The notes under the pieces: model-generated
Seen by the model: only the letters and a program-made list of their open reading frames with translations
Databases searched by the model: none
What the model was told of the DNA's origin: nothing
Position numbers and translations under genes: made by a program
Shown: one piece after another, positions 8,701 to 13,046 of the stretch
How positions within the stretch are numbered: position 1 is the stretch's first letter
Layout: the number at the start of each line of letters is the position of its first letter
Source: an uncultured Eubacteriales bacterium
GTDB taxonomy: Bacteria > Bacillota > Clostridia > Oscillospirales > CAG-272
Length of the DNA: 13,046 nucleotides
Direction: 5' to 3'
Assembly: GCA_934417455.1 (NCBI GenBank)
Contig: CAKRWK010000010.1
Span: forward strand, 1 to 13,046

Positions 8701-8939
8701 GCGAGATTATTTCCAAAGTGCAGACCATGCGAAAAGACGCCGGATTTGAAGTGACGGACCATATCACCCTCTCGGTTAACGGAAACGAAAAACTCGAGCA
8801 CACGGTCATGCAGAATAAAGAAGAAATCATGCATGACACGCTGGCGGACAGTATCGTCAATACCGTGTCCGACGGTGCCTTTACGAAGGAATGGAATGTC
8901 AACGGCGAAGATGTTACTCTTTCCGTGAAAAAAATCTGA
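5778..8939 (+). CDS. ileS: Isoleucyl-tRNA synthetase, type 2 (eukaryote-like)
   Basis: Cytoplasmic class I synthetase that charges tRNA-Ile and edits valine. From the ATG at 5778 it is 1053 aa, longer than type 1 bacterial IleRS (about 920-940) and matching type 2. Motifs: PPTANGKPHIGH (50-61, canonical HIGH at 58-61), WDTHGLPVELEVEKKLG (88-104), CPRC (185-188), CP1 editing signatures TTTPWTLPSN (226-235) and HTAPAFGEDD (332-341), CWRC (403-406), CPDC (514-517), and KMSKSKGN (604-611). The anticodon-binding and C-terminal domains fill the rest. The start was chosen for AAAGGAG at 5762-5768, 9 nt upstream; a TTG 36 nt earlier lies at the predicted transcription start and has no SD. Type 2 enzymes are known to tolerate mupirocin better than type 1. 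It is followed by a terminator. Confidence 0.97.
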   Translation: MSELYKKVPAGLHFSEREKAVKAFWEKEKIFEKSMDIRKGGKYFTFYDGPPTANGKPHIGHVLTRVVKDIIPRYHTMKGDYVLRKAGWDTHGLPVELEVEKKLGIEGKEQIEKYGLEPFIAHCKESVWKYKGMWEDFSGTVGFWADMEHPYVTYTNDFIESEWWALKKIFERGLLYKGFKIVPYCPRCGTPLSSHEVAQGYKTVKERSAVVRFRCVGEDAYFLAWTTTPWTLPSNVALCVNPTDMYCKVKAADGYTYYMAKALLDSVLGKLSSDGAPAYEILEEMPGASLAGKEYEPLFDFSGKVAAKQNKKGYYIVTDSYVTMTDGTGIVHTAPAFGEDDNRIGKKYDLPFLQLVNGKGELTEDTPYAGVFVKDADPLVLKDLEAAGKLFSAPKFEHEYPHCWRCGTPLIYYARDTWFIKMTAVKDNLIRNNNTVHWIPENIGKGRFGDWLENIQDWGLSRNRYWGTPLNIWECSCGKRHAVGSVEELRQMSDNCPKDIELHRPFIDTVTLRCPDCGGEMKRVSEVIDCWFDSGSMPFAQWHYPFENKDIFEKQFPADFISEGVDQTRGWFYSLMAISTLIFDCAPYKNVLVLGHVLDKDGQKMSKSKGNAVDPFEALETYGADAIRWYFYSNSAPWLPNRFFKEAVTEGQRKFLGTLWNTYAFYVLYANIDDFDPTKHEMNKNSLTVMDKWILSKLNSTVKATDKYLSEYKITEATRVLEMFVDDLSNWYVRRCRERYWGKDMTIDKVNAYMTLYTCLVKTCLISAPFIPFMTEDMYRNLVCSVDTSAPESVHLCDYPTADESMIDKTLEENMEDVIRIVTVGRACRNAAAIKNRQPLSRMFVRTDEVPDASFIPVISEELNIKSVTFTDNVRDFTTYTFKPQLRTLGPKYGKHLGQIRTALSAMDGNAAMDELEKNGKLLLALSDITVELTKEDLLIDMHQKEGFESLSDGKLTVVIDKTLTSELTEEGNVREIISKVQTMRKDAGFEVTDHITLSVNGNEKLEHTVMQNKEEIMHDTLADSIVNTVSDGAFTKEWNVNGEDVTLSVKKI

Positions 8940-8958
8940 TTTTCACTGTAAAGAAAAC

Positions 8959-9003
8959 AAAACAAATCCCGCGAGAAAAAATTCTTGAGGGATTTGTTTT
9001 TTT
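8959..9003 (+). terminator. Intrinsic terminator after ileS
   Basis: AAAACAAATCCC (8959-8970) pairs perfectly with GGGATTTGTTTT (8989-9000). The stem is extended inward by CGAGAA/TTCTTG with an AAAA loop, and followed by a run of T to 9003. It begins 20 nt after the ileS stop and ends just before the dnaA promoter, insulating dnaA from ileS transcription. Confidence 0.9.
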
Positions 9004-9006
9004 CTA

Positions 9007-9035
9007 TTGATTTTTAATCTATATTATGTTATAAT
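9007..9035 (+). promoter_or_regulatory. Promoter of dnaA
   Basis: TTGATT (9007-9012) and TATAAT (9030-9035), 17 bp apart, precede dnaA with a leader of about 40 nt. GGGAG at 9071-9075 lies 6 nt before the ATG. I see no DnaA box matching TTWTNCACA in 8940-9081, so the usual DnaA autoregulation at this promoter is not evident. Confidence 0.85.
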
Positions 9036-9070
9036 ATGTTGGAAGAACAATGTAATGTTTTGATAACATA
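9025..9070. repeat. TATGTT repeats flanking the dnaA start region
   Basis: TATGTTAT (9025-9032) and ATAACATA (9063-9070) form a perfect 8-bp inverted repeat. A further direct copy, TATGTT, lies at 9035-9040, exactly 10 bp (about one helical turn) from the first. The left arm overlaps the -10 box and the right arm abuts the Shine-Dalgarno. This could be a regulator site or an RNA/DNA hairpin, but AT-rich sequence gives such repeats by chance fairly often. Confidence 0.4.
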
Positions 9071-9081
9071 GGGAGAGAAGA

Positions 9082-10470
9082 ATGGACGAACTTCAGAATA
9101 TAACGGAAGCTTTGCTTCCCGTCATAAAAAACAAAGTGTCCTACACACAATCTATTTTTGACCTCTGGTTTGCCGATTTGAAACTTCTCGAACTTTCGGA
9201 AGATCGTGCCCTTTTCAGCACATCCACCAAACTCCGCAAAAAAATTCTGAGTACGAAATACAAGGACACCATCCAAAAATCCCTCGCGGAAGTGATTGGA
9301 TTCGATGTGGAAATTTTTATCGAATCCGAAGACAAAGACGAAAAATTTCCGGACGGCGGTCCTTTTGACCCCGCGCCGCCGGTTCCCCCCTCCTCCGATT
9401 CCGATAAAGACGAAAAAGGCGCGCAGATTACGGACTTTCTGAAGGATTCTTCTAAAAAATCCTTACTGGAAGAATACACGTTTGACACGTTTATCGAAGG
9501 CGAATCCAATAAGTTTGCAAGGGCCGCCTGCCTTGCCGTTGCCAAAGAACCCACCATCTATAATCCCCTTTTCATTTACGGTCATTCGGGACTCGGAAAA
9601 ACCCATCTTCTCTACGCCGTCATCAACTACATAAAGAAAAACCACCCGAATTTAAAAATTGTCTACAAAAAGAGCGAGGAATTCATCAATGAACTGATTC
9701 AGAGTATATCGAGCGGTACGACCGCCGCCTTTAAGGACAGATATCGCACAGCAGATGTCCTTCTGATAGACGATATTCAGTTTATTGCTGGAAAAGAATC
9801 CACCCAAGAGGAATTCTTCCATACATTCTCCACTCTCTATGAAGCGGAAAAACAGATTATCCTGACCTCCGACCGACCGCCGAAAGAAATCAAACCGCTG
9901 GAAGACAGACTGCGTACGCGTTTTGAAGGCGGACTGCTGGCGGACGTTCAGCCGCCGAGTTTTGAACTCCGTACCGCCATCATTCAGAAAAAATGCGATT
10001 CCATGAACCTCCATGTTTCGCAGGAAATGATAGATTACATGGCAGAACGGCTGCAGAATAACATCCGCCAGATTGAAGGCGTTCTCAAACGTCTCAATGC
10101 CATCTGTTCTCTGAGCGGCGCCCCTATCACGAAAGAAAAAATCGACGAGGTTATCAGCATCATAGACCCCGGTAACGTGCCGACTTCCGTGATGGTGGAA
10201 CGCATTCTTTCCGCCGTTTCAAGAAAATACGGCATCAGCGTGGAAGACATCAAATCAAAGAAAAAGACAGATACGATTGCCAACGCAAGGCATATTTCCA
10301 TTTATATCATCCGTCATGAAACAGGTCTGTCCCTGAAAGAAATCGGCAAAATTTTCAACCGCGACCACACGACCATTCTGGCTTCCGTTCAAAAAGTGGA
10401 AATCAATCTGAAAACCGTCAAGAACGCCGATGCGGAAATGCTGGCGCTTCTGAAAGAAATCAAAGGATAA
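9082..10470 (+). CDS. dnaA: Chromosomal replication initiator DnaA
   Basis: AAA+ initiator that binds DnaA boxes and melts oriC. 462 aa, normal length. Domain I (about 1-80, protein interaction); short acidic/proline-rich linker domain II (about 81-125); AAA+ domain III with Walker A GHSGLGKT (167-174), Walker B LLIDDIQF (227-234), sensor I ILTSDRPP (260-267), arginine-finger region LRTRFEGGL (277-285) and sensor II RQIEGVLKRL (329-338); helix-turn-helix domain IV with the signature RDHTT (427-431). Domain IV shows two departures from the usual form: ARH (402-404) where PRQ is typical, keeping the minor-groove arginine, and FNRDHTT, one residue shorter than the common FGGRDHTT. The start has GGGAG 6 nt upstream. 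It lies between the ileS terminator and the putative oriC. Confidence 0.98.
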   Translation: MDELQNITEALLPVIKNKVSYTQSIFDLWFADLKLLELSEDRALFSTSTKLRKKILSTKYKDTIQKSLAEVIGFDVEIFIESEDKDEKFPDGGPFDPAPPVPPSSDSDKDEKGAQITDFLKDSSKKSLLEEYTFDTFIEGESNKFARAACLAVAKEPTIYNPLFIYGHSGLGKTHLLYAVINYIKKNHPNLKIVYKKSEEFINELIQSISSGTTAAFKDRYRTADVLLIDDIQFIAGKESTQEEFFHTFSTLYEAEKQIILTSDRPPKEIKPLEDRLRTRFEGGLLADVQPPSFELRTAIIQKKCDSMNLHVSQEMIDYMAERLQNNIRQIEGVLKRLNAICSLSGAPITKEKIDEVISIIDPGNVPTSVMVERILSAVSRKYGISVEDIKSKKKTDTIANARHISIYIIRHETGLSLKEIGKIFNRDHTTILASVQKVEINLKTVKNADAEMLALLKEIKG

Positions 10471-10486
10471 GTTTTCCCGATTTTCC

Positions 10487-10540
10487 TGTGTATATGTGGA
10501 AAACAAACCGTGAAAAAGCCGTTGACCCGCATGTGAAAAA
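10487..10540 (-). promoter_or_regulatory. Left DnaA-box cluster of oriC
   Basis: All sites face the minus strand. TGTGGAAAA at 10495-10503 and TGTGAAAAA at 10532-10540 both fit the relaxed consensus TTWTNCACA when read in reverse (TTTTCCACA, TTTTTCACA). Two one-mismatch sites are TGTGTATAT at 10487-10495 and CGTGAAAAA at 10509-10517. No copy of the strict TTATCCACA is present. Confidence 0.65.
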
Positions 10541-10640
10541 ACGAGGGAAATCACGTGGGCAAGTCTTCCTTTCCGACTCCACGGGAAATCCCACATAGAC
10601 GGTGCGGAAAAAATCCGTATGTACAAGCCCTCCGCGGCAC

Positions 10641-10649
10641 TTTTCCACA
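10641..10649 (+). promoter_or_regulatory. DnaA box next to the unwinding element
   Basis: TTTTCCACA fits TTWTNCACA exactly and faces the plus strand. It is followed at once by a weaker half-site, GACTTCACA (10650-10658), which keeps TNCACA, and a C-run (10659-10662). This orientation points DnaA loading toward the trio repeats on the right. Confidence 0.75.
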
Positions 10650-10662
10650 GACTTCACACCCC

Positions 10663-10700
10663 TTACTACTGCTACCGCTACCAAAACATATTTTTACTTT
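10663..10700 (+). other. DnaA-trio repeats and AT-rich unwinding element
   Basis: The plus strand reads TTA CTA CTG CTA CCG CTA CCA from 10663 to 10683. On the complementary strand, written 3' to 5', these are AAT GAT GAC GAT GGC GAT GGT; five of the seven, including the first four in a row, fit the published DnaA-trio pattern 3'-(G/A)AN-5'. An AT-rich tract, AAAACATATTTTTACTTT, follows (10683-10700). The order box, C-run, trios, AT tract matches the basal unwinding system described for B. subtilis. Confidence 0.75.
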
Positions 10701-10747
10701 CCTTCGCCCGCCGGGCGTCAACACTGAAAAAAAGAAAAGAGGCACTT

Positions 10748-11902
10748 ATGAAATTCTCCCTTCCAAAAGACATTTTTCAGGACAGTATCCTTCCCATGCT
10801 CGGAACGGTTTCCAACAAGAATACGATTTCGGCCATTGAAGGTATTCTGATAGAAACAACGGGAAAAGATACCGTTGAACTTTCTTCCTATGATATGAAC
10901 AAGGGCATGCGTATTACGCTCCATAATGTACATATCGAAAGAGAAGGCTCCTATATTGTCAACGCACAGAGACTGACACAAACCGTACGCGTCCTGCCGG
11001 ACGGGGACGACATTACCGTTGATGTGGATGAAAAATGTAATCTGACTCTTTCTTCCGGAAAATCTTCCTTCTCTATGTTTGTTATGAAGGGAGAAGAATT
11101 TCCCAATCTTCCCGAACTCACGACGGATAAAGGATTTTCCGTATCCTGCGGCATTCTCCGTAAGATGATAGGAAAAGTGTCTCATTCCGTTGCGGAACAG
11201 GACAGCCGTCCTATGCTCTGCGGTGCGTTTTTTAAGATTGGAAATGACGGAATGGAAGTGGTTTCCTGCGACAGTTACACGCTTTCGGTTTGCCGTCAAA
11301 CCTGTGAAATTTCTTACCTGGGACAGGAAAACGAAGAACAACTTTCTTTCATTATTCCCGGTCACGCGCTGTCTGAAATTTCAAAAATTCTTCCCGATTC
11401 CGACAAGGAAAAAGCATCCGTTTACCTGTCGAGAAAACATGCTATTGTACAGCTCGGGGATATGATATTCTTTACGCGCACCATTGACAGCGAGTATATC
11501 GAATACAAACGTCTGATGCCGAAGGATAACGACATTGTCGTTACCGTCGACAAAGAAAGATTTCTTGACGGTCTCGAGCGCGCCAACATCATTGCCGAAG
11601 AGAAGATACAGGGCAGCGGAAAAAGTTATGTCAAAATCGGCATAGAAGATAATTTTCTTTCTCTGACATCTTCTTCCGTTAACGGAAAAGTTTACGATGA
11701 AATGGATTGCGTTCATGAAGGAGGAAATCTCGAAATAGGATTCAACTGCCGTTATCTTATCAACAGTGTCAAAGCGGCGGAAGGAGAAAATCTGAAAATA
11801 ACCTGCAAGAGTCCCACGCAGGCCATCACTATAGAACCGACCGACAAAGACGGAGAATTTTCTTTCTTCTATATGATTCTTCCCGTCCGTATGAACGGTT
11901 GA
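10748..11902 (+). CDS. dnaN: DNA polymerase III beta subunit (sliding clamp)
   Basis: Ring-shaped homodimeric clamp that tethers DNA polymerase III and other repair enzymes to DNA. 384 aa from the ATG at 10748, slightly above the usual 366-378. Typical sequence runs through the three clamp folds: the MKFSLPKDIFQDSI N-terminus, SHSVAEQDSRPMLCG near the second domain, FNCRYLINSVKA in the third, and the hallmark C-terminal MILPVRMNG lining the partner-binding pocket. The start was chosen for its AAGAGG at 10737-10742 and for homology; the frame stays open to 10619, but that extension would read through the putative origin. It follows oriC and ends 4 nt before recF. Confidence 0.97.
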   Translation: MKFSLPKDIFQDSILPMLGTVSNKNTISAIEGILIETTGKDTVELSSYDMNKGMRITLHNVHIEREGSYIVNAQRLTQTVRVLPDGDDITVDVDEKCNLTLSSGKSSFSMFVMKGEEFPNLPELTTDKGFSVSCGILRKMIGKVSHSVAEQDSRPMLCGAFFKIGNDGMEVVSCDSYTLSVCRQTCEISYLGQENEEQLSFIIPGHALSEISKILPDSDKEKASVYLSRKHAIVQLGDMIFFTRTIDSEYIEYKRLMPKDNDIVVTVDKERFLDGLERANIIAEEKIQGSGKSYVKIGIEDNFLSLTSSSVNGKVYDEMDCVHEGGNLEIGFNCRYLINSVKAAEGENLKITCKSPTQAITIEPTDKDGEFSFFYMILPVRMNG

Positions 11903-11906
11903 TTTC

Positions 11907-13019
11907 ATGATTCTTCATACGTTCGGGGCGGAAACATTCCGAAACATTCCGTCTGCTTCCCTTACATTCGGTCCCGGCGTTCATCTTCTGCTCGGGAACA
12001 ACGCGCAGGGAAAAACCAATGTAATAGAAGGTATTTATATGTTTGCCGGCGGACGCTCGTTCCGCGGCACGGCAGATAAAGACCTTGTCATGATGGGAGA
12101 GAGAGGTTTTTCTCTTCACATCGGATATGAAGACGTGACGGGACAGAATACTATGGACTACCGGTATTACGACGGTGCAAGAAAAAAATTCAGAAACGAA
12201 GCCCCGGTCAGACGAATGTCGGACATCATGGGAAATTTCAGAGCCGTTCTTTTTACTCCCGATCACCTGAAACTCGTCAAAGAAAGTCCGGAAGAGAGAA
12301 GAAATTTTCTGAACATCGGAATTTCACAGTGTTATCCTGTTTACGTAAAAATATATGCCGACTATAAACGTGCCATGGAGGAGAGAAACTGTCTCCTCCG
12401 TCAGGCGCAAAAAGGAAATCCCGTCGACTTGTCGGAACTTTCGGCCTGGTCGGCGTCCGTAGCCGGTTATGCGTCCCATATTTACGGCTTCCGCAAAAAA
12501 TACGCGGAAAAAATTCATACATATGCGGCGCGTATGATGTCGGACATGTCGGACGGAAAAGAAGAACTTTTTGTCCGTTATAAGAACGATATAAGAGAAG
12601 ATTCGGATGACAGAGAAAAAATAGAAGAACAGTATAAAGCGCTTCTTTCCGAAAACATTGTCCGTGAGTGTGCGGCCGGAAGTACGCTGTTCGGCCCTGT
12701 GAGAGATGACCTCGATATAACTATCAACGGCATCAGCGTCCGTCAGTTTGCGTCGCAGGGACAGCAGAGATCCACCGTCCTTGCGCTGAAATATGCGGAA
12801 GGTGAGGTATGTCGCGATTTTTCCGGAGAATATCCCGTATATCTGCTCGACGACGTTATGTCGGAACTTGACGAAAAAAGAAGAGAATTTCTTTTTTACG
12901 GAATCAAAGGAAAACAGGTCATTATGACAGCCTGCAACAAAGATAACGCGGCCGGACACGTGGAACATGTCATACGGGTGGAAGGAGGCCGGTATGTATC
13001 TTCATATAGGGAACGGTGA
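11907..13019 (+). CDS. recF: DNA replication and repair protein RecF
   Basis: SMC/ABC-like ATPase that works with RecO and RecR to load RecA at gaps. 370 aa, normal length. Walker A GNNAQGKT (30-37), GGRSFRG (48-54), FTPDHLKLV (116-124), ABC signature FASQGQQRS (281-289), and Walker B with D-loop YLLDDVMSELD (312-322). The motif usually written GPHRDDL reads GPVRDDL here (263-269), replacing the conserved histidine with valine. The ATG is 4 nt after the dnaN stop and has no clear Shine-Dalgarno, so it is probably translated by coupling with dnaN. The S4-domain gene yaaA that separates dnaN and recF in many Bacillota is missing. Its 3' end overlaps remB. Confidence 0.96.
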   Translation: MILHTFGAETFRNIPSASLTFGPGVHLLLGNNAQGKTNVIEGIYMFAGGRSFRGTADKDLVMMGERGFSLHIGYEDVTGQNTMDYRYYDGARKKFRNEAPVRRMSDIMGNFRAVLFTPDHLKLVKESPEERRNFLNIGISQCYPVYVKIYADYKRAMEERNCLLRQAQKGNPVDLSELSAWSASVAGYASHIYGFRKKYAEKIHTYAARMMSDMSDGKEELFVRYKNDIREDSDDREKIEEQYKALLSENIVRECAAGSTLFGPVRDDLDITINGISVRQFASQGQQRSTVLALKYAEGEVCRDFSGEYPVYLLDDVMSELDEKRREFLFYGIKGKQVIMTACNKDNAAGHVEHVIRVEGGRYVSSYRER

Positions 13020-13046
13020 AAGTATAAAAACGGACAAAGTGATAGG
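12994..13046 (+). CDS. remB: RemB/YaaB-like DUF370 protein, N-terminus only
   Basis: The window ends after 17 full codons, reading MYLHIGNGESIKTDKVI. This resembles the N-terminus of B. subtilis RemB (YaaB), a small DUF370 protein linked to extracellular-matrix gene control, and RemB sits directly after recF in Bacillus. The ATG at 12994 has a strong AAGGAGG at 12982-12988, inside recF, and the gene overlaps recF by 26 nt in a different frame. The assignment rests on a short peptide plus gene order. Confidence 0.75.
   Translation, partial: MYLHIGNGESIKTDKVI

Larger units (their letters stand above)
10471..10747. other. Putative chromosomal replication origin (oriC) between dnaA and dnaN
   Basis: This 277-bp non-coding gap holds DnaA-box-like sequences at the left, a DnaA box adjoining trinucleotide repeats at the right, and an AT-rich tract. 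It also contains a 7-bp inverted repeat GTTTTCC (10471-10477)/GGAAAAC (10498-10504), a direct repeat GGGAAATC (10545-10552 and 10583-10590), and a small CGCCC-GCC-GGGCG hairpin (10705-10717) just before the dnaN Shine-Dalgarno. The dnaA-dnaN gap is the known location of the unwinding site in Bacillus subtilis. I found no convincing dnaN promoter here, so dnaN may be read from the dnaA promoter. Confidence 0.8.

Noticed and set aside
10522..10550. Possible dnaN promoter with TTGACC as -35
   Set aside because: The hexamer is good, but 17 bp downstream reads GGGAAA, so no -10 box is present at usual spacing.
10545..10594. GGGAAATC direct repeat and GTGGG/CCCAC inverted repeat in the dnaA-dnaN gap
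   Set aside because: They are short, imperfectly arranged and match no known origin element. They are noted within the oriC entry but not claimed as functional.
10619..10747. N-terminal extension of DnaN by 43 residues
   Set aside because: The extension would encode an untypical basic/aromatic peptide across the DnaA-trio region. The ATG at 10748 gives the standard clamp N-terminus with an SD.
1..13046. Search for a novel defence, mobile or CRISPR-like system
   Set aside because: All the sequence is accounted for by core genes, one exporter, one lyase-like gene and their control regions. I see no repeat-spacer array, transposase, integrase or toxin-antitoxin pair.

Overview
The window looks like the chromosomal replication-origin region of a Bacillota (Firmicutes) genome, probably a clostridial-class gut or anaerobic lineage. 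Reasons: the dnaA-dnaN-recF-remB order; a T-box leader on alaS; A/G-rich Shine-Dalgarno sites; textbook TTGACN-17-TATAAT promoters; and an eukaryote-like (type 2) IleRS of the kind common in Clostridia. I cannot place it more precisely from sequence alone. Nothing here looks like a mobile element, phage, CRISPR or defence island.

Left arm, minus strand (1-3763): a consensus promoter drives a tRNA-Ala-sensing T-box leader with an intrinsic terminator, then alaS, then (17 nt later, no terminator seen) the N-terminal two thirds of a MATE-family exporter that runs off the left edge. The exporter therefore appears to share the alanine T-box with alaS.

Middle, plus strand (3793-9003): a divergent promoter reads into a cytoplasmic-looking heparinase II/III-family protein. 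A second consensus promoter, placed right after that gene's stop codon, drives ileS, which ends at a strong hairpin terminator.

Right part, plus strand (9007-13046): a promoter surrounded by TATGTT repeats drives dnaA. The 277-bp dnaA-dnaN gap carries DnaA boxes at its left end. At its right end it has a compact array of DnaA box, weak box, C-run, trinucleotide DnaA-trio repeats and an AT-rich tract, which matches the published basal unwinding layout of bacterial origins and is the likely oriC. dnaN, recF and the first 17 codons of remB (DUF370) follow as a tight, partly overlapping run.

Together the genes cover replication initiation (DnaA), processivity (beta clamp), repair (RecF) and aminoacylation (AlaRS, IleRS). 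The most notable points are: the origin structure; the absence of the usual rpmH-rnpA side of dnaA, with ileS and a heparinase-like gene pointing head-on toward the origin; the exporter downstream of an alanine T-box; the lack of the S4-domain yaaA gene between dnaN and recF; and a His-to-Val change in a conserved RecF motif. I found no clear previously undescribed multi-gene system.
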